Source of the DNA: an uncultured Acidobacteriaceae bacterium
GTDB taxonomy: Bacteria > Acidobacteriota > Terriglobia > Terriglobales > Acidobacteriaceae
Direction of reading: 5' to 3'
Assembly (NCBI GenBank): GCA_903842065.1
Contig: CAIMKZ010000093.1
Coordinates: 124,001-188,000 of the forward strand
Length of the DNA: 64,000 bases
A program made the position numbers and the translations under genes. The stretch's first letter is position 1; each line of letters begins with the position of its first letter. Of this stretch, positions 43,056 through 50,889 are shown piece by piece. Below the pieces are notes generated by a model. It was not told where the DNA came from, made no database searches, and saw only the letters and a list, made by a program, of their open reading frames with translations.

Positions 43056-43823
43056 ATGGCGGAGGCGGAGAAAGCGCGGGCGAAGAAGGTTCGACTGGAT
43101 CAACTAGTGACCGAACGCGGGCTGGCCGCCAGCCGCGAGCGGGCGCGGGCGCTGATTCTGGCTGGCCGGGTTTTAGTGGCCGAGCAGAAGATAGACAAGC
43201 CCGGCGCGGCCGTGGCAGCCGACGCCGCCCTGCGGATGCTGGGCGAGGACCTGCGCTATGTGAGCCGCGGAGGGTTGAAGCTCGAAGGCGCGCTCATGCA
43301 CTGGAAGATCTCCGTGGAAGGGCGGGCGTGTCTGGACATCGGCACTTCGACGGGCGGCTTTACGGACTGCCTGCTGCAACATGGCGCCGCACATGTGACG
43401 GACGTGGATACCGGCTTCGGTCAGATTGCGATGAAGCTGCGGACCGACGGGCGAGTGCGGCTGATGGAGCGGACCAACGCGCGGCTGCTGGAGCCGGGAT
43501 CTCTTATGGGCGAGCCTGTGCCGACGCTGGTGGTGATGGATGTGTCGTTTATCTCGGCGACGCTGCTACTGGGGCCGGTGTTTGAGGCTGCGCCGTCGCT
43601 TGTTGAGGCGGTGATTCTGGTGAAGCCGCAGTTTGAGGCGGGCCGGGAGTTCGTGGGCAAGGGCGGCATAGTGCGCGACGAGCGGGGGCACACGGTGGCG
43701 GTCGAGCGGGTGGCGGAGTGCGTCGGTCAGCTGGGCTGGCAGGTTGTGGAGACGATTCCCTCGCCGATTACCGGGGCGGAGGGGAACCGGGAGTTTCTGC
43801 TGTACGCGCGGAAGCGGAGTTAG
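43056..43823 (+). CDS. tlyA: TlyA-family rRNA methyltransferase / hemolysin homologue
   Basis: The 255-residue protein starts at ATG 43056. An S4 RNA-binding domain (residues 12-70) is followed by an FtsJ-like fold. The fold has LDIGTSTGGFTDCLLQHGA as the SAM motif, then VVMDVSFISATLLLGPV and LVKPQFEAGREFVGKGGIV. TlyA proteins 2'-O-methylate rRNA. The stop codon TAG at 43821-43823 lies inside a family C repeat unit (AGCGGAGTTAGCGG). Confidence 0.92.
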   Translation: MAEAEKARAKKVRLDQLVTERGLAASRERARALILAGRVLVAEQKIDKPGAAVAADAALRMLGEDLRYVSRGGLKLEGALMHWKISVEGRACLDIGTSTGGFTDCLLQHGAAHVTDVDTGFGQIAMKLRTDGRVRLMERTNARLLEPGSLMGEPVPTLVVMDVSFISATLLLGPVFEAAPSLVEAVILVKPQFEAGREFVGKGGIVRDERGHTVAVERVAECVGQLGWQVVETIPSPITGAEGNREFLLYARKRS

Positions 43824-43850
43824 CGGGGCTAGCGGTGTTGGCGGAGTCAG
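43814..43850. repeat. Family C tandem 9-mer repeat, copy 5, supplying the tlyA stop
   Basis: The units AGCGGAGTT AGCGGGGCT AGCGGTGTT GGCGGAGTC span the stop codon of tlyA. Confidence 0.85.
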
Positions 43851-43887
43851 GTTGTAGCTGCCTTGTACCGCCTGGATCAAAAAGCAC

Positions 43888-44439
43888 TCACAGGTGCGTA
43901 CCGCAACTGCTGCAATAAGATGCGGAGCGGTATAGCATTTGGCCGCAATTCCGGCAGGAGACGTATTCGTTCTGGCTGGCTGGCGGTTGCGGCTGAGGCG
44001 GCGAATAGGTTCCGATGGTTGGGATGAACGAGCCTGTGGGGGACAGGTCGGGATACTTCGGGCTCGGGCCGTATTCGTTTGTTCCCACTTCGCTGTCGGT
44101 GCAGGTGATGACCAGTTGAATGATGCTGGTGACGAGTCCGACCAGAGGGATAATGCCGAGCACGGACAGCAGCAGGAACATCCAGCCACTCTTGCCCGTA
44201 TCGTGAAACCGGCGCACGGTGACGGACAGGCTGGGGATGATTGTGGCCAAGACGTAAAAGCCAAAAGGCACGAACAACACTCCCCCGTAGTCCTGATTGA
44301 TCGCCAGGCCGATGGCGCCGAGGATGCACAGAGCGATCATGGCAAGAGTGTTGAGGAGCGCGAACATCCAGTACTCTGCGCGCTGCGAGCGTCCGTTGAA
44401 CTCCGAGTAGCGCCTCCACACCATCAGATACCACTCCAT
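43888..44439 (-). CDS. DUF805 membrane protein with C-terminal zinc ribbon
   Basis: The 183-residue protein starts at ATG 44439; the longer frame has no ribosome site. It opens with WYLMVWRRYSEFNGRSQRAEYWMF, the DUF805 signature, followed by four membrane spans. RRFHDTGKSGW lies between the second and third spans. After a Pro/Gln-rich linker, two CxxC pairs (CRNCG and CSSCG) form a zinc-ribbon end. Function unknown. The stretch 44440-44659 upstream contains no further gene. Confidence 0.88.
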   Translation of the reverse strand: MEWYLMVWRRYSEFNGRSQRAEYWMFALLNTLAMIALCILGAIGLAINQDYGGVLFVPFGFYVLATIIPSLSVTVRRFHDTGKSGWMFLLLSVLGIIPLVGLVTSIIQLVITCTDSEVGTNEYGPSPKYPDLSPTGSFIPTIGTYSPPQPQPPASQNEYVSCRNCGQMLYRSASYCSSCGTHL

Positions 44440-44659
44440 CGCTTGCTCATTTCCGATTTCATGCTGAGATTTTGGGTGCCCGTCCGGACGCATATGCGGC
44501 GCATCGTCTCTTGCGCGGCAGGCGAACAGGAATCAATTTTTGTGATGAGCCAATATACCGCGGCGGCTGGAGATTGTCAGCAGGGCGGGGGAGAATTCCG
44601 CATTGCGCGCCGGTCCTTTGTCGTAAGCCGATAAGGTCCATTACACTTACTTGGATCTC

Positions 44660-45517
44660 ATGAGACGTGTAGCGATAGCTTCGAAGCCGAACAAGGACGA
44701 GCTGAGGCGCATTTTGCCTGAGCTGGTGGAGTGGCTGCGCCTGCACGGGTTCGAGCCGGTACTGGACCGCGAGGGCGGCGCGATGTCGAGCGCGGCCGAG
44801 GCGGTGAGCCGCGCGGAGTTGCCCAAACTCAATCCCGAACTGGTGATCGTGCTGGGCGGCGACGGAACGATGCTGGCGGTGGCGCGGATCTTTGCCGCGG
44901 CAGGTACGCCAATCCTGGGCGTGAATCTGGGGACACTGGGTTTTCTGACCGAGGTGCGGCTGGGGGATCTGTATCCGACGCTCGAAGGCTGGCGGCAGGG
45001 CAAACACTCGATCGACGAGCGCTGGATGCTTCATGCCGCGCTGTGGCGGGGCGGAGTGGAGCACTCGAGCTACGAGTCGCTGAATGAGGCCGTGATCAGC
45101 AAGGGCGACATTGCGCGCATGGGCGAGTTCGAGGTGGAGCTTGAGGGCCGGAGCGTGGCGCGGTTCCGCGGAGACGGCGTGATTGTGTCGACGCCGACCG
45201 GCTCGACGGCCTACACGCTGGCCGCGAACGGGCCGATTCTTACTCCGGATGTGGATGCGATGGTGGTGACGCCGATCTGTCCGCATCTGCTGACGCTGCG
45301 GCCGATTGTACTGCGCGGCGACGCCAGCCTGACGGTGCGCGTGGAAGCAGTGCCGAACAAGGCGATGCTGACCATGGACGGCCAGATAGCTGTCGAGATC
45401 GAACGCGGCGACGAGGTTCGCTGCCGGCGGTCTGAGTGCCGTGTGAAGCTGGTGAAGCTGAGCGAGAGCGGCTTCTTCGACGCGCTGCGGACGAAGCTGA
45501 GCTGGGGCGAGCTGTAA
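44660..45517 (+). CDS. nadK: NAD kinase
   Basis: The 285-residue cytoplasmic enzyme makes NADP from NAD. The nucleotide motif LGGDGTMLAVAR is at residues 65-76. NLGTLGFLTEV, GDIARMGEFEV and TPTGSTAYTLAANGPI follow in the expected order. ATG 44660 is preferred over the upstream TTG. A family D repeat lies five bases past the stop. Confidence 0.95.
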   Translation: MRRVAIASKPNKDELRRILPELVEWLRLHGFEPVLDREGGAMSSAAEAVSRAELPKLNPELVIVLGGDGTMLAVARIFAAAGTPILGVNLGTLGFLTEVRLGDLYPTLEGWRQGKHSIDERWMLHAALWRGGVEHSSYESLNEAVISKGDIARMGEFEVELEGRSVARFRGDGVIVSTPTGSTAYTLAANGPILTPDVDAMVVTPICPHLLTLRPIVLRGDASLTVRVEAVPNKAMLTMDGQIAVEIERGDEVRCRRSECRVKLVKLSESGFFDALRTKLSWGEL

Positions 45518-45519
45518 AA

Positions 45520-45545
45520 GGCAGGGACTGAGGGACCAGGGACTA
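45520..45545. repeat. Family D repeat, copy 4, shared by two convergent gene ends
   Basis: GCAGGGACTGAGGGACCAGG then GACTAG. It starts just after the nadK stop, and the stop codon of the convergent RelE gene (45543-45545, minus strand) is inside it. Confidence 0.75.
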
Positions 45546-45824
45546 GCGATAGACCTCGCGGCGGTTGCCTATTTGCACTACCAGTACGCAGAGTTTTCCA
45601 TCCTGAATGTCGCAGATCATCCTGAAATCGCCTATGCGGTAACGCCAGTACGCGCCGAGTGCCGCGCCCGTGAGAGCCTTGCCTGTGTCCCGGGGACTGC
45701 GGCCAGGCGCTATGCGTTGATCCATAAAATCAAGGATGCGGAGAGCGTCATTGCGGTCGAGCTTGCGCAGTTGCCGGCGCGCCGTCTCGGTGTATTCGAC
45801 CGTCCACTCAGTGGCTCTGGTCAA
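45543..45824 (-). CDS. RelE/ParE-family toxin
   Basis: The 93-residue protein starts with TTG 45824 behind GAAAGAGCA. It has the RelE fold: WTVEYTETARRQLRKLDRNDALRILDFM, then ALGAYWRYRIGDFRMICDIQDGKLCVLVVQIGNRREVY with the C-terminal Arg/Tyr residues used for ribosome-dependent mRNA cleavage. It overlaps the antitoxin gene by 17 bases. The stop codon is supplied by a family D repeat. Confidence 0.92.
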   Translation of the reverse strand: MTRATEWTVEYTETARRQLRKLDRNDALRILDFMDQRIAPGRSPRDTGKALTGAALGAYWRYRIGDFRMICDIQDGKLCVLVVQIGNRREVYR

Positions 45825-46035
45825 TGCTCTTTCTCACATCGGCCGCCGGGTAGGTCTTTTCTACGCCCTTGCGAACGCGTTCCATGGTGGCCGCGGCCAG
45901 GTAGTAATCCTCGAGGTCCTGCATGCCGTTCTCAATGAGTTCGCGCAGGTAATAGGCCTTGGTGCGGCCGGTGAGCGAGGCGAGGCTGTCGAGGCGCTGT
46001 TCGAGTTCGGGTTCGAGTCGGACGGAGGTTGCCAT
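45808..46035 (-). CDS. Ribbon-helix-helix antitoxin of the RelE module
   Basis: The 75-residue protein starts at ATG 46035 behind GAGGCCGCT. The N-terminus (MATSVRLEPELEQRLDSLASLTGRTKAYYLRELIENGM) is a CopG/RelB-like RHH domain. The C-terminal region would cap the toxin. The downstream toxin start lies within its last codons, so both come from one transcript. The upstream 46036-46242 has no gene; an ATTCA/TGTATT-rich stretch near 46050-46080 may be the promoter. Confidence 0.9.
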   Translation of the reverse strand: MATSVRLEPELEQRLDSLASLTGRTKAYYLRELIENGMQDLEDYYLAAATMERVRKGVEKTYPAADVRKSIDQSH

Positions 46036-46242
46036 AGCGGCCTCGTGAATCGATGTATTTTCTGTATTCACTATATTCAAAATCCCGTAAAACTGTCAAT
46101 CTTCAAACCTGCGAGGTGGCCGCTTCGCAGGTTGGCGGAAGGCGACTCCGAACTTCTGTGCCCGGCGGTTTGGGCGCTGGCCACTGCCCGAGTCGTATAC
46201 TTTTGCATTGGAATAGAAAACGATTGGATGAGGTGTATCCCG

Positions 46243-47613
46243 ATGGCTTCGAAAGCTCTAGTTTTTGCCGAACAGAATCACGCGCGCTTCCTCGATGAGT
46301 TGAAGGCGTTGTTGCGGATTCCGTCTGTCTCCACACTGCCCGAGAACAAAGAGGACTGCCGCAAGGCGGCGGAGTTCCTGGTTGCCGATCTCAAGAAGAT
46401 CGGGATCGAGAATGTTGGCCTGATCGAGACCGAGGGACATCCGCTGGTCTACGGCGACTGGCTTCATGCGGCGGGCAAGCCGACGGTGCTGATCTACGGG
46501 CACTACGATGTGCAGCCGGCCGAGCCGCTGGACGAGTGGCTTTCGCCGCCCTTTGAGCCTACGGAGCGCAACGGCAACCTGTATGCGCGCGGCGCGGTAG
46601 ACGACAAGGGCCAGGTGTGGGCGCAGATCAAAGCGCTGGAATCTCTGATGAAGGCCGACGGCAAACTGCCGATGAACGTGCGCGTTCTCTTCGAGGGTGA
46701 AGAAGAGGTGGGCGGCGAGGGCATTGCGAACTATGTTGCCTCGAAGCCGGCGAACCTGAAGGCGGATTTTGCGCTGGTGAGCGATACGGAGCTGTTTGCT
46801 CCCGGGCTGCCGACGCTATGCGTGGGCCTCAGGGGCATGATCTACACCGAGGTCGAGGTGCGTGGCGCCAAGACCGATCTGCACTCGGGCATGTACGGCG
46901 GCGCTGCGCCGAATCCCTTTGTGTCGCTGGCGCACATTATCGCGAAGCTGAAGGACGAGGATGGAAAGATTCTGATTCCGGGGATCTACGATAACGTGAT
47001 TCCGCCCAGCCCCGAGGAGTTGAAGGCGTGGAAGAGCCTGCCCTTCGACGAGGAGCACTATCGCGAGACCGAAGTGGGCTCGAAGGTACTGGTGGGCGAG
47101 AAGGGCTACAGCGTTCTGGAGCGGACCTGGGCGAGGCCGACGCTTGAAGTACACGGCATGCCGGGCGGGTTTATCGGCGCGGGCGCTAAGACCGTGATTC
47201 CTGCCAAGGCGATGGCGAAGATCTCGATGCGGCTGGTGCCGGACATGACTCCGGCCAAGACCTTCGAGATGTTCAAGTCGTACGTCGAAAAGATCGCACC
47301 GGTTGGCGTTGATGTCGAGGTGCGGCTGTTGCACTCCGGCGACGCGTGCCTGATTGGCGTGGACAACAAGTACGTTCAGGCGGCCACCAAGGCTCTGCAC
47401 GAGGTGTGGGGCAAGGATACGGTGTTTATCCGCTCGGGCGGGTCGATTCCGATTGTGGGCGACTTCGACCGGCACCTGGGCCAGCCGTCAGTGATGATGG
47501 GCTTCGGTCTGCCGGACGATAACATCCACGCGCCAAACGAGAAGTTCCATTTGAAGAACTTCGAGCTGGGCATCCAGTCGCTGATCCGGTTCCTGGAGGA
47601 GGCGGCGGGTTGA
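46243..47613 (+). CDS. M20-family zinc dipeptidase
   Basis: The 456-residue protein starts at ATG 46243 with GAGGT nine bases upstream; a longer frame overlaps the antitoxin gene and is rejected. Metal-site motifs are LIYGHYDVQPAEP, ARGAVDDKGQVWAQI and VLFEGEEEVGGEGI, typical of M20A dipeptidases. The lid-domain motif TDLHSGMYGG and the C-terminal His in PDDNIHAPNEK are present. It has no signal peptide, so the site is cytoplasmic. It hydrolyses dipeptides or related amides. Confidence 0.94.
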   Translation: MASKALVFAEQNHARFLDELKALLRIPSVSTLPENKEDCRKAAEFLVADLKKIGIENVGLIETEGHPLVYGDWLHAAGKPTVLIYGHYDVQPAEPLDEWLSPPFEPTERNGNLYARGAVDDKGQVWAQIKALESLMKADGKLPMNVRVLFEGEEEVGGEGIANYVASKPANLKADFALVSDTELFAPGLPTLCVGLRGMIYTEVEVRGAKTDLHSGMYGGAAPNPFVSLAHIIAKLKDEDGKILIPGIYDNVIPPSPEELKAWKSLPFDEEHYRETEVGSKVLVGEKGYSVLERTWARPTLEVHGMPGGFIGAGAKTVIPAKAMAKISMRLVPDMTPAKTFEMFKSYVEKIAPVGVDVEVRLLHSGDACLIGVDNKYVQAATKALHEVWGKDTVFIRSGGSIPIVGDFDRHLGQPSVMMGFGLPDDNIHAPNEKFHLKNFELGIQSLIRFLEEAAG

Positions 47614-47619
47614 GTTGGT

Positions 47620-47672
47620 TTCCCAGGTCTCATCCGCCGCGGTCCGCCACGGCGGAAGACCTGGGGCACCCG
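47620..47672. repeat. Family A repeat, copy 9, with enlarged nested hairpin
   Basis: CCCAGGTCT (47622-47630) pairs with AGACCTGGG (47657-47665). The interior is longer than in other copies and forms its own hairpin (CCGCCGCGG...CCACGGCGG). GCACCC follows. Confidence 0.7.
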
Positions 47673-47708
47673 GCGATCTCCGCAGAACTCTCTCGAATAA
47701 GTTTCTGG

Positions 47709-47723
47709 TGTACAATACGTACA
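47709..47723. promoter_or_regulatory. Inverted repeat upstream of brnT
   Basis: TGTAC-AATAC-GTACA is a 5-bp perfect inverted repeat 15 bases before the brnT start. BrnA antitoxins autoregulate by binding palindromes in this position, so it is a candidate operator. Confidence 0.5.
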
Positions 47724-47738
47724 TACGGCAGAGGCGGT

Positions 47739-48014
47739 ATGAGCTGCGAATGGGACCCCAGCAAGGCCGAGATAAATTTCAGAAAGCATGGGGTTCGCTT
47801 TACTGAGGCGGAACCTGTCTTTGTGGACGAATATGCGGTTTCGAGTACGGACGATGAATCAAGCCTGCATGAGCAGCGATTTATCTCGATCGGAATGGGC
47901 ATGAAGGGGAGGGTCCTGGTAGTGGTCTACTGCTATCGCGGCAGAACGATTCGCATCATCTCCGCACGGCCGGCCGAGGCGCATGAGCGCAAGCAATACG
48001 AGGAGCACAGATGA
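47739..48014 (+). CDS. brnT: BrnT-family ribonuclease toxin
   Basis: The 91-residue protein starts at ATG 47739 behind AGAGGCGGT. The sequence (CEWDPSKAEINFRKHGVRFTEAEPVFVDE, then LVVVYCYRGRTIRIISARPAEAHERKQYEE) matches the BrnT fold with its conserved His and Arg/Glu-rich C-terminal motif. The toxin gene precedes the antitoxin, as usual for this type. The 3' end overlaps brnA by ATGA. Confidence 0.94.
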   Translation: MSCEWDPSKAEINFRKHGVRFTEAEPVFVDEYAVSSTDDESSLHEQRFISIGMGMKGRVLVVVYCYRGRTIRIISARPAEAHERKQYEEHR

Positions 48015-48277
48015 AGCAGAGTTACGATTTCAGTAAAGGCAAGCGCGGCCGGATTTTGCCGCAGGAGCCGGAGCCGCCCGGCAAGACGCGCATCACGATT
48101 CGGCTGGATGAAGATTTGGTGGATTACTTCCTGAAAGAGTCCGATGCCTACGGCGGAGCAATGGGCTACCAGACGCTCATCAACCAAGCGCTGCGTCAGC
48201 ATGTGGAAGGCAAAGCGCCGAAACTGGAAGAGACACTGCGCCGCATCGTGCGCGAAGAGATGCGGGTGGCAAGCTGA
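48011..48277 (+). CDS. brnA: BrnA-family antitoxin (CopG-like RHH)
   Basis: The 88-residue protein starts at ATG 48011, overlapping the brnT stop. The C-terminal half (TRITIRLDEDLVDYFLKESDAYGGAMGYQTLINQALRQHV) is the RHH DNA-binding and dimerisation motif. The basic N-terminus (QSYDFSKGKRGRILP) contacts the toxin in known members. A family A-like repeat follows the stop. Confidence 0.93.
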   Translation: MKQSYDFSKGKRGRILPQEPEPPGKTRITIRLDEDLVDYFLKESDAYGGAMGYQTLINQALRQHVEGKAPKLEETLRRIVREEMRVAS

Positions 48278-48288
48278 AGCGGTGCGGA

Positions 48289-48321
48289 ATGCCAGGTATC
48301 AATCGAGACCTGGGGCGCCAA
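48289..48321. repeat. Family A-like repeat, divergent copy 10
   Basis: GCCAGGTATC...GAGACCTGGGGCGCC (48291-48319): only the CCAGGT/ACCTGG arms pair well. Confidence 0.5.
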
Positions 48322-48366
48322 GCAACTTGCAACCCTCGCTCTCCTCTTGAACAATGTGATTTCCGA

Positions 48367-49200
48367 ATGGAAGACAAAAAGATGGAAGAGATAAATGTTG
48401 ACTCCTGGGAAGAGTTCAAGATCGAGTTAGCTAAAATCAGGCTAGAGCGCGGCCAATCTCACAATGCCGACAGCCCATACCCTTTGCTATTTCGCGGTCA
48501 AGGAAATTCATGCTGGTCGCTGAGTACGACGCTTGATCGTTGGCGCAAGCCGATGAGCTTTCAGGAATATTATCGCGTGATATCCAAGATCAAGCCGCAA
48601 ATTGAAAGTTTTACCGGCAAGGAGTGGCCAATTCCCGACTACCAGGAAGTCGAGAACCGATCCGCAACCTACGAGTTTGATCTCGATCTTGGGTTTGGGC
48701 GATTTCCTGCTTACGCTTACATGGCGTACCTGCGTCATCGCGGTTTTCCATCACCGCTCCTCGACTGGTCGCGATCCGTGTACGTTGCGTCATACTTCGC
48801 GTTCAACAAGCCCAGCAAAACACCGAGCGGGAGAGTCTCTATCTATGTCTTCTCCGACATTCGCAATAAACTACATGGAACCCAGATGACAGTGGTGTAT
48901 CGCCAAGGTCCATACGTGAATACCCACCGAAGACACTTTCTACAGCAGAGCGAATACACGCTCTGCCTCGGTTTCGATACAGAGTGGCGATTCGAGCAGT
49001 ATGACAAGGTGTTCAACGACGGTCTTCGTCAACAAGGTATTTGCTGGAAGATCACCATTCCCGCGACCGAGCGGGTGAAGGTTTTACAGGAACTTGGCGA
49101 GTACAACCTAAACTCGTTCTCGCTGTTTGGCTCTGAAGAAAGCTTGGTGGACACCTTGGCAACGCAGGAGTTTCGCTCTTCTCAAGAGAGCAGCGAATAA
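48367..49200 (+). CDS. FRG-domain protein
   Basis: ATG 48367 is chosen (277 residues); ATG 48382 has GGAAG upstream and is a good alternative. The FRG signature is YPLLFRGQGNSCWSLSTTLDR (about 38-58). The second conserved part is LRHRGFPSPLLDWSRSVYVASYFAF (about 120-144). Base composition is lower in GC than the surrounding housekeeping genes. FRG proteins are often found in mobile or defence contexts; the biochemical role is unknown. It lies between BrnTA and HigBA modules. Confidence 0.85.
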   Translation: MEDKKMEEINVDSWEEFKIELAKIRLERGQSHNADSPYPLLFRGQGNSCWSLSTTLDRWRKPMSFQEYYRVISKIKPQIESFTGKEWPIPDYQEVENRSATYEFDLDLGFGRFPAYAYMAYLRHRGFPSPLLDWSRSVYVASYFAFNKPSKTPSGRVSIYVFSDIRNKLHGTQMTVVYRQGPYVNTHRRHFLQQSEYTLCLGFDTEWRFEQYDKVFNDGLRQQGICWKITIPATERVKVLQELGEYNLNSFSLFGSEESLVDTLATQEFRSSQESSE

Positions 49201-49270
49201 TAAGTCGGTGGGCGGCAGGTGGCGCATCCAAAGTTTTTCGGAATTATGACCTTCCCGTAAAGGTGTGTGC

Positions 49271-49299
49271 CCAATCCATCCGCGTTCTTTGCGGATTGG
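49271..49299. terminator. Possible weak terminator after the FRG gene
   Basis: CCAATCC (49271-49277) and GGATTGG (49293-49299) pair, with an extra CCGC/GCGG inner stem. No T run follows, so the call is tentative. Confidence 0.35.
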
Positions 49300-49358
49300 T
49301 GGGAATCAAGAATCTCAACCGGCAGGCTTTTTCTGCCCTCTGATCTATGTCCCACAAC

Positions 49359-49649
49359 TCAAGCCGCGCGGCGAACCGGCTCGACGCGAATCAGCTTTTC
49401 GCGCTTCCGTGTCTGGGCAATCTCGTAGGCCGATTGCATCCGCATCAGCGTATCCATCTTTACGCCGAAGGCCTTCTCGATGCGCAGCGCCATCTCACCC
49501 GACAAGGCTGCCTTGCCGTTCATTAAGCTGGACAAGGTGGGCCGGGAGACGCCCAGCGCCGCCGCCGCCGCGGTCACGGTCAATCCCGCGGGTTCGACGA
49601 TCTCGGTCCGGATGAAATCCCCCGGATGGGGAGGATTCTTTATAGGCAT
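49359..49649 (-). CDS. higA: HigA-family antitoxin (XRE-type HTH)
   Basis: The 96-residue protein starts at ATG 49649. It begins PPHPGDFIRTEIVEPAGLTVTAAAAALGVSRPTLSSLMNGKAALSGEMALRIEKAFG, a complete HigA/VapI HTH. It lies 19 bases after the toxin gene on the same strand, in the toxin-first order typical of higBA. It should neutralise HigB and repress the operon. Confidence 0.94.
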   Translation of the reverse strand: MPIKNPPHPGDFIRTEIVEPAGLTVTAAAAALGVSRPTLSSLMNGKAALSGEMALRIEKAFGVKMDTLMRMQSAYEIAQTRKREKLIRVEPVRRAA

Positions 49650-49668
49650 AGAGTTTTTCTCCTTCGTT

Positions 49669-49959
49669 TTAGTGGTAATCTTTCAAGTTCACATCGCGGA
49701 TTTCGCGCTCGGCGGCATCGATGCGAAAGGTCAGCCGCAGGTTGCCGGTCACGCTCAAGCTCCACGTTCCTTTGCGGTCTCCGGTCAACCGGTGAGCCTT
49801 CCATGTGGGAAGATCCTGCAACTCCTCCGCATCGTCCATCCCGTCCAGAAAGGCAAGCATCTTGCGCAGCTTGTCAGCCGAGTTCGCCGGAATGCCTTTG
49901 GCGCTGTCCTCTTCATAGAGCCTCTTCAGGCCCTTATGAACGAACTCCCGTATCTTCAT
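49669..49959 (-). CDS. higB: HigB-family toxin
   Basis: The 96-residue protein starts at ATG 49959. The sequence KIREFVHKGLKRLYEEDSAKGIPANSADKLRKMLAFLDGM and then HRLTGDRKGTWSLSVTGNLRLTFRIDAAEREIRDVNLKDYH is the HigB (RelE-superfamily) fold that cleaves ribosome-bound mRNA. The final DYH is characteristic. A longer upstream start is rejected because it lies in the probable operator region. Confidence 0.94.
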   Translation of the reverse strand: MKIREFVHKGLKRLYEEDSAKGIPANSADKLRKMLAFLDGMDDAEELQDLPTWKAHRLTGDRKGTWSLSVTGNLRLTFRIDAAEREIRDVNLKDYH

Positions 49960-49963
49960 CTGA

Positions 49964-49988
49964 GCTACTGTAGCCTGTAGCCTAACGG
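49964..49988. promoter_or_regulatory. Candidate higBA operator
   Basis: GCTACTGTAGC (49964-49974) is an 11-base palindrome directly upstream of the higB start. A direct repeat GTAGCCT (49970-49976, 49977-49983) overlaps it. HigA-type repressors bind short palindromes here. Confidence 0.55.
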
Positions 49989-50200
49989 TTGTCAATTCGG
50001 GGTATCTGGCGGGCGGCGGCGAATGTCGCAGGTCAGCAGGATGCAGGGTGGCTCATGTCTCGTGATTGAGGCTTGGATTCCACCGTCAAAACTGGTGAAC
50101 CTCGCACCGAGGAACGATGCGGGTCACTTCCACGACGCCTAACTCATTGTTTTACGCTAAACTTTGATCAGTTTGCAGCAAGGATCAAGCCGGAGACGAA

Positions 50201-50869
50201 ATGCCCACGGAGATGCACAATCCGGCTCGGTCCGAGGCATCGGGCTTTGTCCTGGCCGGCGGACTTTCGAGCCGCATGGGCCAGGACAAGGCTCTGCTCG
50301 GGTTTGCCGGTCGGCCGCTGATTGAGCGGGCTGTCGGGCTGTTGCGCGAGGCGGGGCTCGATACGTCGATATCTGGCGAGCGGCAGGACCTGGCGGAGTT
50401 TGCGCCGGTGGTCGTGGACCGCGTTTCTCAGCAGGGGCCGCTGGGCGGGGTGTGCGCGGCGCTTGAGTCGATGCCGGGCGAGTGGGGCGTCTTTGTGACC
50501 GTGGACGTGCCGCTGCTGCCTGCCGCGCTGATTCGTTACATGGTGGAGCGGGCGCGGGCTACGGGAGCCGCGGTGACTCTGGTGTCGGTGGGCGGGGAGG
50601 CGGAGACGTTTCCCGCCGTAGTGAGCCGGGCCGCGCTGCCCAGTTTGCGGGATCAGCTTGAGAGCGGGCGGCTGAAGTGCTTTTCGGCGTTTCGCGCGGC
50701 TGCCGAATCTCTGGGGCAGAAGATGGACGTGGTTGCCGTGGAGCTTTTGGCGCAGGCGGGCGAGGTGGAGCATCCGGCGGCGCTGGTGCCGGCGCACTGG
50801 TTCCTGAATGTGAACACTCCGGATGAGTTTGCGCGGGCCGAGTCGCTGGTGCAGGGCCGGATTGCATAA
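50201..50869 (+). CDS. mobA: Molybdenum cofactor guanylyltransferase
   Basis: The 222-residue protein starts at ATG 50201 behind GGAGACGAA. The nucleotide-binding motif FVLAGGLSSRMGQDKALL is at about 16-33. QQGPLGGVCAALES and FVTVDVPLLPAALI contain the metal-binding Asp. It links GMP to Mo-molybdopterin for DMSO-reductase-type enzymes. The mlaF-like ATPase starts 20 bases downstream, so they may share a transcript by position only. Confidence 0.92.
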   Translation: MPTEMHNPARSEASGFVLAGGLSSRMGQDKALLGFAGRPLIERAVGLLREAGLDTSISGERQDLAEFAPVVVDRVSQQGPLGGVCAALESMPGEWGVFVTVDVPLLPAALIRYMVERARATGAAVTLVSVGGEAETFPAVVSRAALPSLRDQLESGRLKCFSAFRAAAESLGQKMDVVAVELLAQAGEVEHPAALVPAHWFLNVNTPDEFARAESLVQGRIA

Positions 50870-50889
50870 GCTGGAAGTGCAGAGGTTCG

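Noticed and set aside
45736..46242. N-terminal extension of the M20 dipeptidase
   Set aside because: It runs antisense through the antitoxin gene; ATG 46243 has a good ribosome site and fits the family start.
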